A DNA stretch of 64,000 nucleotides, taken from contig NZ_FNOJ01000007.1 of the NCBI RefSeq assembly GCF_900107035.1, positions 83,475 through 147,474 of the forward strand, given 5' to 3'. Both the position numbers and the translations under genes were made by a program. A model generated the notes under the pieces. The model ran no database searches. It was given only the letters and a program-made list of their open reading frames with translations, and was not told the DNA's origin. Source of the stretch: Alicyclobacillus hesperidum (lineage in GTDB: Bacteria > Bacillota > Bacilli > Alicyclobacillales > Alicyclobacillaceae). Shown here piece after piece: positions 37,780 to 47,509 of the stretch; position 1 is the first letter of the stretch, and each line of letters begins with the position of its first letter.

Positions 37780-37845
37780 GTTTGCAAAACAGCCAAACCG
37801 TCCGCTTAGGCTTCAGAAGCCCGTACAGACAGCTTGGCTGCAAAC
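37780..37845 (-). terminator. nested stem-loop between sigK and yqeG
   Basis: Three nested helices: GTTTGC/GCAAAC (outer), AGCCAA/TTGGCT (middle) and GGCTT/AAGCC (inner hairpin 37809-37821), with a short bulge. On the minus strand the structure is followed by TATGCTTTTT, so it can serve as the sigK terminator, although its size suggests it might do more. Confidence 0.6.
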
Positions 37846-37853
37846 GTCCTCAT

Positions 37854-38582
37854 TTACACAGGTGAATCGGACTGCGAGGGCTTGCCACTGCGCATATTCT
37901 CATACAATTTGCCCAGGGCGCGATGTTCAATGCGCGATACGTAACTGCGCGAGATCCCCAATTCCTTTGCGATTTCACGTTGCGTGCGCTCTTCTCCGTC
38001 AGGAAGGCCAAAACGCTTGCACAAAACCTCTCGCTCTCGCGCGGGCAGCATCGGCAAACACTCGTACATCTTTTGCTTCTCCCATGACAAATCCACTGTA
38101 TCGACAACTTCGTCAGGGTCGGAACCCAGTAAGTCTGCTAAGGTCATCTCATTGCCGTCCTTGTCGGTGCCAATGGGATCCGATAGCAATGCGTCCCGGC
38201 GATGCTTTTTTGTGCTCCGCAGATACATCAGGATCTCATTCTCAATGCAACGTGCGGCATAAGTCGCCAGCTTCGTGCCTTTGTCGGTACTGTAACTTTC
38301 TACGGCCTTGATGAGCCCAATGGTGCCAATGGATATAAGGTCTTCCTGATCTTCGCCTGACGATTCATATTTTTTGGCCAAGTGTGCGACCAGACGTAAG
38401 TTGTGTTCGATAAGCAAGTTGCGAGCAGATGTGTCGCCCTGTGTATGGCGGGCGATGGCTTCCCGCTCTTCCTCAGCAGACAGAGGCTGAGGAAAGGCGC
38501 CATTCTTTACATATGAAACAAAGACTGAAACATCCTTGAGCACAAGTGCCAGCAGCGTCAAAATACCAGACAGAACGCCCAC
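37854..38582 (-). CDS. sigK: RNA polymerase sporulation sigma factor SigK (pro-form)
   Basis: The late mother-cell sigma factor, made as an inactive precursor. The hydrophobic pro-sequence ([14 protein letters not shown]) precedes [12 protein letters not shown], matching the SpoIVFB processing site. Region 2 contains [20 protein letters not shown] and region 4 [21 protein letters not shown]. The gene is intact, not split by a skin-type element. GTG at 38582 abuts the GGAG site; the in-frame CTG at 38573 is seven bases from GGAGGT and would give a 20-residue pro-sequence. Length from the GTG is 242. Confidence 0.95.
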   Translation of the reverse strand: MGVLSGILTLLALVLKDVSVFVSYVKNGAFPQPLSAEEEREAIARHTQGDTSARNLLIEHNLRLVAHLAKKYESSGEDQEDLISIGTIGLIKAVESYSTDKGTKLATYAARCIENEILMYLRSTKKHRRDALLSDPIGTDKDGNEMTLADLLGSDPDEVVDTVDLSWEKQKMYECLPMLPAREREVLCKRFGLPDGEERTQREIAKELGISRSYVSRIEHRALGKLYENMRSGKPSQSDSPV

Positions 38583-38616
38583 CTCCGGTCGACCGTTGTC
38601 GGGTGTGACGCTGCTA

Positions 38617-38624
38617 ACTGTATG
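38617..38624 (-). promoter_or_regulatory. possible sporulation -10 element of sigK
   Basis: CATACAGT on the minus strand, 35 bases before the sigK start, matches the CATACAnT -10 consensus shared by sigma-E and sigma-K promoters. The upstream -35 is not convincing. Confidence 0.4.
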
Positions 38625-38679
38625 CGAGCTGGACAGAATTTCTGCTACGATTCGACGAGACGCCGCGATGGAGTCGTCA

Positions 38680-39882
38680 TCATCTCGCCTCTTTCGCTAC
38701 CAATGGTAAAATCGCCGTCGCGCGCATACCGTGATCGCCCGCCACCGCCAACGTCAAGCTGCCGCCGTGCGACAGACATCGTTCCCGCACGGAGCGCATG
38801 CCAGCCTCCTCCTCCAAAGTTGCCACATCCCGGAACACGCCATGATCGGTCACCTCAAGCACCACGCTACTGTTTTCGCGATACAAACGCACGTCAATTC
38901 TGTCGGCTTCTGCATGTTTCGCTACGTTGGTCAGCAATTCTTGCAAGATGCGGTAGAGTGTCGCCGCGATACTTGTCGGTAGTTCGTCGATGGCTAGGGA
39001 CATACTGCATGTGCATGGAATCTGGAACTTACGCTCGAAACTCTCCACCACATTGCGCAGGAACCCACAATCGATACCATGTTCCATGGAATCGCCCATG
39101 ACCGTGACTGTACGCCTGAGTTCCGTAAGAGCCTGGCGTGCCTCTGCAACTGCCTCGTCACACAGCCGGGCCGCGTCGTCTTGTCGGCCTGTGTGGGAAG
39201 CCGTGCGCATCGCCTCCAATTGGACGATCAGCGATGTCAGTTGCCGCTCAATCCCATCGTGCATATCCTGCGCCAACCGCAAACGCTCGACATCTGCCTC
39301 GAGGCGCACCGCCGCTTCCGTCTCCCTGGCCAACATGGCGTACGCGTGTACAACATGCTCGTGCTCGCGGCGTCGCAGTGCCCCAGCGCGCACGCCAAAG
39401 AAGAGCACGACAAGGGCAAATCCCTCGACCGCCGCGGGGATAGGCGACATGCCGCTCGTCAGCACGACGAGTAAGCTCACCAAGGCATACAAAATGGTCA
39501 ACAGCGGATCGATCACGTCCATCGCGGAGGCAAGCCAACCTAACAGCGGCCATAAGGCGTCCGTCGCGTGGTGTAACGGCTGGTCTCCCAATATCACTAA
39601 GGCCGCGACGAGCGCCAACGCGCCACCCGTCACCCAAGGGGCCCAGCGTCGACTGCGCACGTCGACAAGCCCAAGGATCATGGCGCATTGTCCGAAAATC
39701 AGAACATCGTATAAGGTGCGGAGGACAAACGAACCGTGCGCAAGCGGCAAGTAGACAATCAACATGACAATTGCGCCCACGAGCCGCCTCATCCAAAACC
39801 CGATGTCGCGGCCTCTAAATCGCCGCGACTTCTCCGATTGGGTTGTCTCCCATACACGCGAAATTCCGAACTGTCGTTTCAT
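38680..39882 (-). CDS. sensor histidine kinase (HisKA_3 type), no adjacent response regulator
   Basis: A 400-residue membrane sensor kinase of the NarL/DesK-type family. About five or six hydrophobic segments lie between residues 28 and 165, followed by a coiled region and the phospho-acceptor H208 in [12 protein letters not shown]. The HATPase domain has an N box ([10 protein letters not shown]), a G1-like VTDHG (usually D-N-G) and GMRSVRERC. Little protrudes outside, so the signal is probably sensed in the membrane. ATG 39882 overlaps the PBP stop as ATGA, so synthesis is coupled to the PBP. No response regulator is found in the window. Confidence 0.88.
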   Translation of the reverse strand: MKRQFGISRVWETTQSEKSRRFRGRDIGFWMRRLVGAIVMLIVYLPLAHGSFVLRTLYDVLIFGQCAMILGLVDVRSRRWAPWVTGGALALVAALVILGDQPLHHATDALWPLLGWLASAMDVIDPLLTILYALVSLLVVLTSGMSPIPAAVEGFALVVLFFGVRAGALRRREHEHVVHAYAMLARETEAAVRLEADVERLRLAQDMHDGIERQLTSLIVQLEAMRTASHTGRQDDAARLCDEAVAEARQALTELRRTVTVMGDSMEHGIDCGFLRNVVESFERKFQIPCTCSMSLAIDELPTSIAATLYRILQELLTNVAKHAEADRIDVRLYRENSSVVLEVTDHGVFRDVATLEEEAGMRSVRERCLSHGGSLTLAVAGDHGMRATAILPLVAKEAR

Positions 39883-41366
39883 GCATTCATCATAACAGAA
39901 GCTGGTGATGCCAACCATGCCTTGGCGATTGCCAGAACGTCCCGATGCGCTTTCGCGCTCGGCTCGTCATGTACTGTAATCGCGAAAGCAGCCGACGGAT
40001 GACCTCCTGTCATACGATAGCCGACTATCCAAGCGTTGACGCGGCCGCCCCCCAGTTCCGCCGTACCACTCTTTGCTGCGATTGCAAATGTGTGCAAGGC
40101 ATACAACGTCCCGTGCGGGTCGTGCACAGCTTGCCACATCGCCTGTCCGATCACGCCAGCCGCATAGCGATCACAAGCGCGTTTGGCAGGCGGTGCGGCC
40201 ACAGACACCCAATGCTGACCAGCGCGCCAGCCGAGCACGAGCCGCGCAGGCCTGTACTCGCCGCCAGAGGCCACGGTTGCTGCCAAAAGCGCACCCGCAA
40301 GCGGCGTCATGCGCACATCCTCTTGACCAATTGCCGTATTCGCCAAAAGCCCAGGATCATCTCCGTTGCGGCGGAAGACGATGCCGTGCGCCGCCTCAGG
40401 AACGATCCCTTGCGATCCGGATAGAGCCGCCAGACCTGTAGTCAACAACCCGAACCTACTAGCGGCTTTTTCGATCGCCGTTTGGCCGAGACGAACACCC
40501 AGTTCGGCAAACGTCACATCGCATGACTGGGCGATGGCGTCGACCAGCGAAACGACACCATGCACCCGCCAACAGTGCATCGCGACGTGTGGTAGGTGAG
40601 CCAAGCCATCGCAAGAAAACATCTCCTGCGCCCGCGTGACATGCGTTTCGAGAGCCTCCGCTGCCACCACCAGTTTGAACACTGATCCCGGCGCGATGGC
40701 CGTCAAAGCATCGCTTTGGACGCCGTGCGCCGCCGAAGCTACGACCAAAGCGTCCCGGTGGTGCAAGTCGATTTCGACGATACTGGCGTGGCGTACACCG
40801 CGATCGCGTAGGATTTTCTCCGCCTGCATCTGCATGTGGGCGTCGAGCGTTGTCACGACATCGGCGCCGCGCCTTGGCAGTAAACCATAACCTCCGGCAT
40901 ATCCAGATAACGGATTAGGCCGACCGTCCGCCATATCCAAGTGACCGATCATCGCCGGTCGACGCGATCGCAGGACGGCGTCGAAAGCTTGTTCAAGCCC
41001 ACCGCGTCCCTCCTCGGGCACGGCCAACTGCGGGTTCGGCCAAACGTCTGGCTTTCCCACACGCCCCACCAATTCCGGAGCCAAGGCTACGCCACGCTTC
41101 CTTACGGGACGGTTCGCTGGCAACCATGGCGTGCCATCGCGAAATCGAATCACGCCACGGCCATCCGCGACCACTTGCGTGCGAAAATGCTCCATGTCGA
41201 TTCGCCAACGCTCCCCATGGAGATTTGACTCCATACCACGGCCCAGCCGCAAACACGCCATCACCGCGACCAACTTGAGCGAAAGGGCAAGAATAGCTGC
41301 GAGCCACACCCCGTGAATAAACAAAAGCCGGCGTTTGGACGCCGGCGTATCGCTCCACCGCTGCAT
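39879..41366 (-). CDS. class B-like penicillin-binding protein (transpeptidase)
   Basis: A 495-residue membrane-anchored D,D-transpeptidase homologue. It has one N-terminal helix (about 15-38), a short non-catalytic region and a transpeptidase domain with SVFK (S228, K231), SCD (281-283, as in PBP2-type enzymes) and KSGTAE (432-437). The non-catalytic part is much shorter than in PbpA or SpoVD. In B. subtilis pbpI (yrrR) lies in the same yrr/mltG neighbourhood, so this may be its counterpart. It is upstream of and overlaps a histidine kinase gene. All catalytic residues are intact. Confidence 0.88.
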   Translation of the reverse strand: MQRWSDTPASKRRLLFIHGVWLAAILALSLKLVAVMACLRLGRGMESNLHGERWRIDMEHFRTQVVADGRGVIRFRDGTPWLPANRPVRKRGVALAPELVGRVGKPDVWPNPQLAVPEEGRGGLEQAFDAVLRSRRPAMIGHLDMADGRPNPLSGYAGGYGLLPRRGADVVTTLDAHMQMQAEKILRDRGVRHASIVEIDLHHRDALVVASAAHGVQSDALTAIAPGSVFKLVVAAEALETHVTRAQEMFSCDGLAHLPHVAMHCWRVHGVVSLVDAIAQSCDVTFAELGVRLGQTAIEKAASRFGLLTTGLAALSGSQGIVPEAAHGIVFRRNGDDPGLLANTAIGQEDVRMTPLAGALLAATVASGGEYRPARLVLGWRAGQHWVSVAAPPAKRACDRYAAGVIGQAMWQAVHDPHGTLYALHTFAIAAKSGTAELGGGRVNAWIVGYRMTGGHPSAAFAITVHDEPSAKAHRDVLAIAKAWLASPASVMMNA

Positions 41367-41466
41367 AACATCGCCTCACGCGTGAAGGGTGCAAAAAGAG
41401 CCTTCACCGGTTGACTTTACCATGTCCAGTAGGAGCGTCTGTTATGTGATCATTTCTCGGGAAACG

Positions 41467-42549
41467 TTAGCTGTGCGCATGCTGTAAATTCTGCTCGCGC
41501 AACATTTCATTGTGCAACTGCTGTGCATAAGTCTTGGCAAAGTAGTGTTCTCCACTGCCGTCGCCCTTCGCAACATAATACAGATACTGCGTGTGCGCCG
41601 GATGCAACACCGCCTCGATGCTCGCCAGACCTGGACTGCAAATCGGACCGGGTGGCAAGCCCGTCACCAAGTATGTGTTGTACGCGTTTTTTGCGTCCAT
41701 AATATCCGCATCGGTCACGACTGCAAGGTGATGCCCTATGGCATAGTCAACGGTCGCATCGATTTGTAATCGCATGTGCAACCGCAAACGATTGTCGATC
41801 ACGCTCGCAATAAGCGGCCGCTCCTGCTCAACCTCGGCCTCATTTTCAACGAGCGACGCTTCTGTGACCACCTGGTTCAAAGACAGTCCCTGGGCTCGCA
41901 TCAACTTGAGGTTGGCAGGTGTAAGCACGCGTGTCGCAAAGTCATTTAGCATTTCGTTGACGATGTCCTGCGGATTCTCACCGCGCAAAAATTGGTATGT
42001 ATCTGGAAACAAGTAACCCTCAAGTCGGTAACGGATCTGCTTGCGACCAGCAAGTTGTTGCAAAAACGGTTGCGTATAATCGCTCGCTTGCACGGCGCGC
42101 AAAAACGACGGCGCTGTGCAGACGCCGTCTCTCTGCAGGGTGGCTGCGATGTCAGCGATATCGTAGCCTTCTGGGATGGTGACGTTCACGGCTTCCGAAA
42201 TGACATCGCCACCTGACAGCTTCGCGAAAATATGCGGAATCCCCATGTTCGGAGACAGCGCATATGTTCCGGCCTGGATGACGAGTGCGCCGTGTAAACG
42301 TCCATATAGTGAGAACGCCGTTGCACTGCGCACCAAACCCCGTGCTGCCAGATCTCTGGCCACGGCACCGACGCTTTCGCCTGTGTGCACGACGACCTTT
42401 GTAAGCGATGTGCGCGACGATACCGGAGCAAGACTCGTGCGGTACCAACCAACGACCATACAGACGACAAATACAACGAAAATCACGAGCGCCAGAGCGA
42501 TTCGACGCAACCGCTTGTCCAACCAGCTCTGACGCGCCTCCTTTGCCAT
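41467..42549 (-). CDS. mltG: endolytic murein transglycosylase MltG
   Basis: MltG cleaves nascent glycan strands and sets strand length. The 360-residue protein has a membrane helix (about 17-37), a LysM-like region and the YceG domain with EGYLFPDTY and the catalytic glutamate in ASLVENEA (E235). The C-terminal GLPPGPICSPG is typical. GGAAGGTG precedes the ATG. Downstream lies the PBP gene, so the two cell-wall enzymes may be functionally linked. Confidence 0.95.
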   Translation of the reverse strand: MAKEARQSWLDKRLRRIALALVIFVVFVVCMVVGWYRTSLAPVSSRTSLTKVVVHTGESVGAVARDLAARGLVRSATAFSLYGRLHGALVIQAGTYALSPNMGIPHIFAKLSGGDVISEAVNVTIPEGYDIADIAATLQRDGVCTAPSFLRAVQASDYTQPFLQQLAGRKQIRYRLEGYLFPDTYQFLRGENPQDIVNEMLNDFATRVLTPANLKLMRAQGLSLNQVVTEASLVENEAEVEQERPLIASVIDNRLRLHMRLQIDATVDYAIGHHLAVVTDADIMDAKNAYNTYLVTGLPPGPICSPGLASIEAVLHPAHTQYLYYVAKGDGSGEHYFAKTYAQQLHNEMLREQNLQHAHS

Positions 42550-42585
42550 TGTTTCACCTTCCGTCCAAGCCAGAACCAGATGTCC

Positions 42586-42996
42586 TCAGCGATGTGCGTC
42601 CAGGTAGTTTTGCAACAAAATCGTCGCCGCTACTGCATCAATGATGCTGCGCCGACGCTTTCGCCGTACATCTCCTTCCAGCAGCGCCCGCTCCGCGCTG
42701 ACGGTCGTTAACCGCTCGTCAAAAAGTTCCACTGGAATACTCACTCGTTCGCGCAATTGCTGCGCGAATGAAGCGGCTTTCTGTGCCTTCTCGCCGACTT
42801 CCCCTTTCATCGTGATGGGATTGCCCACGATGATCCGGTCCACGCCATGCTCCACGACCAGCCCAGCGATGACATCGACAACCTGTTCGTCCGTCTCACG
42901 TTGAATGACGGTCAACGCCGACGCGATAAGCCCTGTCGGATCCGACAGGGCTATCCCGACGCGCCGTTCACCATAGTCAACGGCCAAAGTCCGCAT
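42586..42996 (-). CDS. ruvX: RuvX/YqgF family Holliday junction resolvase-like nuclease
   Basis: An RNase H-fold nuclease implicated in 16S rRNA 5' processing and possibly junction resolution. The 136-residue protein starts [18 protein letters not shown] and has [11 protein letters not shown] and DERLTTVSA, with the acidic active-site residues in place. The start at 42996 gives the usual length; alternative in-frame ATGs at 43002 and 43014 cannot be excluded. It overlaps the ireB end. Confidence 0.94.
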   Translation of the reverse strand: MRTLAVDYGERRVGIALSDPTGLIASALTVIQRETDEQVVDVIAGLVVEHGVDRIIVGNPITMKGEVGEKAQKAASFAQQLRERVSIPVELFDERLTTVSAERALLEGDVRRKRRRSIIDAVAATILLQNYLDAHR

Positions 42997-43255
42997 CGCC
43001 ATGAAGTGCGGCATAGGCCCGCACCAGTTCTTCAATTAAATCGTCTCGTTCGATCCGCCGAATCGTGTTGCGTGCATCTAGGTGGCTTGTGATATATGCG
43101 GGATCTCCGGAAATCAGGTAGCCGGCAATCTGGTAAATCGGATTGTAGCCTTTTTCCTTCAAGGCGCGATACGCCACCTGAAAAGCGTGACGCGCCTCGG
43201 CGTTTTCCGATTTCGTCTCAAACCGCATCGTGCTGTCAAAATCCTGGTTTGTCAA
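42977..43255 (-). CDS. IreB family regulatory phosphoprotein (DUF965/YrzL)
   Basis: A 92-residue helical protein of the IreB/YrzL family. In Enterococcus IreB is a substrate of the IreK Ser/Thr kinase. The core [20 protein letters not shown] and [10 protein letters not shown] is diagnostic, and the early TMRFET carries the threonine expected to be phosphorylated. TTG at 43255 is eight bases after GAGG and gives the usual N-terminus; GTG at 43264 is an alternative. It lies between alaS and ruvX as in most Firmicutes. Confidence 0.92.
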   Translation of the reverse strand: MTNQDFDSTMRFETKSENAEARHAFQVAYRALKEKGYNPIYQIAGYLISGDPAYITSHLDARNTIRRIERDDLIEELVRAYAALHGDADFGR

Positions 43256-43314
43256 AGCCCGCACCTCGCTCGAGCGTCAGCCGACGCAAGAATAGCTTCG
43301 TCCCTTAGTTCGGC

Positions 43315-45954
43315 TCAGACCGCCCGATCTCCTGCGACGGCCTCCACAATTTCCGCAACTTTTTCGATCGCGGCACCCAGTTTCTCCGGATCGCGTGCGC
43401 CAGCTTGTGCCAGATCGGGGCGTCCCCCGCCACCACCGCCGGCAATCGCCGCGACCTGCTTGACGATTTGGCCTGCATGGAATCCTTTTTCCTGCAGATC
43501 CTTGGAAACCGAAGCCACAAATTGAACTTTCTCATTGTGCACGGAACCGAGGACGACCATGTATGTCTCGCGCCCGACGCGCAGCTCGTCAATCAGTTGG
43601 CGCAACCCTTCCATGTCGACATCCCTTAAAGCCGCGCGAATGACCGGAACGCCAGAGATGTTCTCTTCCCGCTTAGCAAGATCGGCGACACGGCCGTGGT
43701 TGAGCCGAGCCTTGGCGGACTCCAACTCGCGCTCCAGTGCACGCGTCTCCTCAATCACGCGCCCAACGCGATCGACCACCGTCGCCGGGGTCGCTTTGAC
43801 CAACTGTGCGACCTGACGCAACTGTGCCTCACGCTCCCGCGCCACGCTGTAGGCATGGCGCCCTGTCACGGCTTCGATGCGCCGCGTGCCACTGCCGATG
43901 CCGGTCTCCGAGACGATGAGGAACTGGCCTATCAACCCAGTTCGCTCGACGTGGCAACCGCCACACAACTCAATGCTCTCACCAGCTTGCACGACGCGCA
44001 CCCGTTTGCCGTATTTCTCGCCGAACAGGGCCATCGCACCGAGCGACTTGGCATCGTCGATGTCCATTTCGCGAATCACCACATGGTGATCTTGCCAAAT
44101 CGCATCGTTGACATGAGCCTCGACCTTCGCCAACTCCTCGTCCGAAAGCGGTCCAAAGTGTGAAAAGTCAAAGCGCAGCCGCTCTGGTTCGACGAGCGAT
44201 CCCGCTTGTGCGACGTGGGTGCCAAGGATTTCGCGCAATGCCCTGTGCAAGAGGTGTGTAGCCGTGTGATTTTTGACCGTGTCACGACGCAAGTCTGCAT
44301 CGACATGGGCGCGCACGGAGTCGCCTTGGTGTAAAGACCCGTCGATGACGCGAATCGTCATCACATTCTGTCCATGAGGCGCTTTGCGCACGTCGAGGAC
44401 TTCCGCCCGCCCGCTCGCGCCGACAATCTCGCCGCGATCGGCGACTTGCCCGCCACTCTCCGCGTAAAATGGCGTCACGTCGAGAACGACCTGCGCCTCG
44501 CTGCCGACACTGACTCCATCGACGCGCTCGCCGTCTTGTACGAGTGCGACGATTTCCGCGTCCACGGTCAATTCCTCATAACCTACAAATTTCGATGGCT
44601 GATCGATGGTCTCTAGCGCACCGCGCTGACTCTGCATGCCCTCTGCCACCTGCCGAGCCTGGCGGGCACGCGTCCGCTGTGCCTCCAGTTCCGCGTCAAA
44701 GCCATCGCGATCGACCGTAAAGCCCGATTCTTTGGCGATCTCGACGGTCAAGTCAATTGGGAAACCATACGTGTCGTACAGTCGGAAGGCGTCTGTCCCA
44801 CTGATCACCGTCTCATTCTTTGCACCAAGCTCGGCCATCAATTCGGACAGCAAAGCCTCGCCCCCGCTCAGCGTCTCGTGGAACCTCTCTTCTTCGGTGC
44901 GGACGACGCGCTCAATAAGGCTTCTCTTCTCGCGGATCTCTGGGTAATCTTCCCCCATGATCTCATCGACGACGGCGACGAGTTGGTACATAAACGGCTT
45001 TTCGATGCCGAGCCGACGCCCGCTGCGCACCGCGCGGCGCAGCAAGCGGCGAATGATGTAACTGCGGCCTTCGTTGCCGGGAAGCACGCCATCGCCGATA
45101 GCAAATGTCACCGTGCGCAAATGATCTGCGACGATTTTGAAGTGAATATCGTCCTCGTCTGACTCCCCGTAGCGCCGACCCGCGATCTCGCCTGTGCGAT
45201 CGATAATGGGCCGGAACAAATCGGTTTCAAAATTGTTGGCAACGCCCTGTAACAGGGAAGCGAGGCGCTCGAGTCCGGAGCCTGTGTCGATATTCCGCTT
45301 TGGCAGGGGCGTATACTCTCCGTCTGCACCTTTGTTGAACTGGGTAAACACGAGATTCCAGATTTCCAGAAAGCGATCACAGTCACAACCGGGCTTACAA
45401 TCGTCCGCACCGCAACCAAACGCTTCTCCGCGATCATAAAAGATTTCCGAGCATGGGCCGCATGGGCCTTCACCAATTTCCCAAAAGTTGTCCTCTGTGC
45501 CGCGATAGATGCGGTTTTCCGGCAGTCCAACCTGGCGGTGCCAGATCTCAAACGCCTCGTCGTCTTCGACGTGAATGGTCACCGAAATGCGCTCCGGTTC
45601 CATCTCAAGCACCTGCGTGAGAAATTCCCATGCCCAGGTGATGGCCTCTTTTTTGAAGTAATCCCCAAACGAAAAATTCCCCAGCATCTCAAAGAAGGTC
45701 TGGTGCCGAGCGGTATGGCCAACTTCTTCAATGTCGTTCGTACGAATGCATTTTTGCGCATCGACAATGCGTGGAATTTCAGGGATTTCACGACCATCAA
45801 AATACGGTTTAAGCGGCGCCATGCCAGCGTTGATCCATAAAAGCGTTGGATCGTCGTGCGGGACTAAACTAAAACTTGGCAATACCTGATGGCCGCGCGC
45901 TGCGAAAAACGATTTGAATGCGCGGCGAATTTCTTGTCCAGTGAGCGATTTCAT
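43315..45954 (-). CDS. alaS: alanyl-tRNA synthetase
   Basis: An 879-residue class II synthetase. The catalytic domain begins TGQEIRRAFKSFFAARGHQVLPS, followed by the tRNA-recognition domain, the editing domain with HTATHLLHRAL and CGGCHVERTG (the zinc ligands that clear Ser/Gly mischarging), and the C-Ala domain with GGGGGGRPDLAQAG. GGGAGGATACG precedes the ATG. Expression is controlled by the T-box leader upstream. Confidence 0.98.
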   Translation of the reverse strand: MKSLTGQEIRRAFKSFFAARGHQVLPSFSLVPHDDPTLLWINAGMAPLKPYFDGREIPEIPRIVDAQKCIRTNDIEEVGHTARHQTFFEMLGNFSFGDYFKKEAITWAWEFLTQVLEMEPERISVTIHVEDDEAFEIWHRQVGLPENRIYRGTEDNFWEIGEGPCGPCSEIFYDRGEAFGCGADDCKPGCDCDRFLEIWNLVFTQFNKGADGEYTPLPKRNIDTGSGLERLASLLQGVANNFETDLFRPIIDRTGEIAGRRYGESDEDDIHFKIVADHLRTVTFAIGDGVLPGNEGRSYIIRRLLRRAVRSGRRLGIEKPFMYQLVAVVDEIMGEDYPEIREKRSLIERVVRTEEERFHETLSGGEALLSELMAELGAKNETVISGTDAFRLYDTYGFPIDLTVEIAKESGFTVDRDGFDAELEAQRTRARQARQVAEGMQSQRGALETIDQPSKFVGYEELTVDAEIVALVQDGERVDGVSVGSEAQVVLDVTPFYAESGGQVADRGEIVGASGRAEVLDVRKAPHGQNVMTIRVIDGSLHQGDSVRAHVDADLRRDTVKNHTATHLLHRALREILGTHVAQAGSLVEPERLRFDFSHFGPLSDEELAKVEAHVNDAIWQDHHVVIREMDIDDAKSLGAMALFGEKYGKRVRVVQAGESIELCGGCHVERTGLIGQFLIVSETGIGSGTRRIEAVTGRHAYSVAREREAQLRQVAQLVKATPATVVDRVGRVIEETRALERELESAKARLNHGRVADLAKREENISGVPVIRAALRDVDMEGLRQLIDELRVGRETYMVVLGSVHNEKVQFVASVSKDLQEKGFHAGQIVKQVAAIAGGGGGGRPDLAQAGARDPEKLGAAIEKVAEIVEAVAGDRAV

Positions 45955-46004
45955 AGAGAACGTATCCTCCCTTAACTCTCTCGTTTGTCAAAGAAAACGA
46001 GAAG

Positions 46005-46240
46005 ATCGCAAAAAGCTCCCGTCCCCTCAGGGACGGGAGCTGTTTATCACCCGCGGTACCACCCTGGTTACAAGCTAGGAGCTTGTCCCTCTTCGCTGTA
46101 ACGGGCGCACCCGGCATGCGTTTGTCAGCATGCGCTTGGAAGTAGCTTCGGCCGGCCACCCGGGGCGGCTCCCACCTGATGCCCGCCCTCTCTGAACGAG
46201 TGGATCTCGACGTACTCAGCTTCCGCATCGCTTTGTCGAT
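46005..46240 (-). promoter_or_regulatory. T-box riboswitch of alaS (Ala specifier)
   Basis: Minus-strand leader with Stem I elements GAGTAC and AGAGAG, a specifier context GAA-GCT-AC with the Ala codon GCT at 46146-46144, the 16-base T-box AGGGTGGTACCGCGGG at 46065-46050, and a terminator of 12-base arms (46041-46030 and 46025-46014) followed by five Ts. Uncharged tRNA-Ala would stabilise the antiterminator and allow alaS transcription. Confidence 0.95.
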
Positions 46241-46245
46241 TTTTG

Positions 46246-46274
46246 ATTCTATCGGTCTCGCGGGCCGCTGTCAA
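46246..46274 (-). promoter_or_regulatory. sigma-A promoter of the alaS leader
   Basis: TTGACA (46274-46269) and TAGAAT (46251-46246) on the minus strand with a 17-base spacer, directly upstream of the T-box. Confidence 0.85.
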
Positions 46275-46275
46275 T

Positions 46276-47343
46276 TCACTTCGGGACGCGCGATCGACGC
46301 TCGTTTGCCCAACTGGTCCAAACGACTTTTAGCACGGCCAGTGTCGGTACCGCAAGGATGAGTCCGACCACGCCAGCAAGTTCACCGCCGATCAGCAACG
46401 CTGCGACAATTGCCATGGGATGCAATTTTAAGGTACGTCCCATGATTTGTGGCGAAATGAAGTTACCTTCGCACTGCTGAACGGCGATATTGACGATGAC
46501 AACCTTGATCAAAAGCGCAGGGCTCACAGTCAGCGCGATGATGACCGCGGGCGCGATGCCAATAATGGGGCCAAGGTACGGAATGATGTCAGCGATGGCC
46601 AAAAACAGAGCGAGTAAGAGCGCGTAAGGCATGCCGATGATCAAGTAACCGATGAAAGCAAGAATGCCAATCGCCAACATCACAAGAAACTGGCCGCGGA
46701 TATAGCCGCCTAAGGTCTCGTCGATGCCGTGCAGAATGATGCGAACGCGGCGTTTATAGCGAACTGGCGCCAATCCCACCATGGCCCGGCCAATCGCTTT
46801 AGCGTCCTTCAACATGTAAAACACGAGAAAAGGAACGATGAACGCCATGAAAATGGCATTGATAGTACTGCTGATGAACGAAAAGATCCCCGTGGGTGCC
46901 GTTTCAAAACGATGTTCCAGTTGTTGCAAGGCATTTTCGAGACCTACGCGAACGGTATCGGGAAGATATTGCTTACGGCTGTTCACCATATCCATCCAGT
47001 GGCTGATTTGCGCCGTGATCGCAGGAAAGCTGCTGACAAGTTGCGATATCTGCCGGGAAATCACAGGCACGGCATTGAGTACCCCGACGACCACCAAGAT
47101 AGCGAATGTGAAGTAAATGCACAAAATAGCGGCGCTGCGCGGAACGCGCCGGCGATGTAGCAACTCGACCACAGGCTGAAGGATGTAACTAATGATGAGA
47201 GCCGCGAGAAAGGGATAAAAGACGGTGCTGATGACGGCCCAAATGTCCATGAAAAATCCCCGCAACAGGCCAAACAAGTAGATGCACAAAAGCGTCGCCG
47301 CGACCGACAGGGCGACTCGAAAATAGCGACTTGTCGGCAACAC
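46276..47343 (-). CDS. AI-2E family transporter (YrrI-like)
   Basis: A 355-residue polytopic membrane protein of the AI-2E/PerM family, whose members export autoinducers or ions; the substrate here is unknown. About eight hydrophobic segments with the family pattern PFLAALIISYILQPVVE near the N-terminus, IADIIPYLGP, and QIMGRTLKLHPMAIVAALL near the end. The GTG start at 47343 follows GGAGG. It is upstream of alaS, as yrrI is in B. subtilis. Confidence 0.9.
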   Translation of the reverse strand: MLPTSRYFRVALSVAATLLCIYLFGLLRGFFMDIWAVISTVFYPFLAALIISYILQPVVELLHRRRVPRSAAILCIYFTFAILVVVGVLNAVPVISRQISQLVSSFPAITAQISHWMDMVNSRKQYLPDTVRVGLENALQQLEHRFETAPTGIFSFISSTINAIFMAFIVPFLVFYMLKDAKAIGRAMVGLAPVRYKRRVRIILHGIDETLGGYIRGQFLVMLAIGILAFIGYLIIGMPYALLLALFLAIADIIPYLGPIIGIAPAVIIALTVSPALLIKVVIVNIAVQQCEGNFISPQIMGRTLKLHPMAIVAALLIGGELAGVVGLILAVPTLAVLKVVWTSWANERRSRVPK

Positions 47344-47509
47344 CGAGCACCTCCGGGGGAATTTTGGCCATATCCCATAGACCCGTGGACAAGGCTCTTC
47401 ACAGTATATGCAACTTTCCGTTCCATCATTTGCTATATGATAAATTCGCTTCGAGATTCGAAGAGGCTTGTGTATACTGAAGACAAGTTATCACGGGAAG
47501 GTGAGGTCG

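Noticed and set aside
45979..45998. Inverted repeat CTCGTTT/AAAACGAG between the alaS T-box and alaS
   Set aside because: Seven-base arms without a T run; a second regulatory element is possible but not supported.
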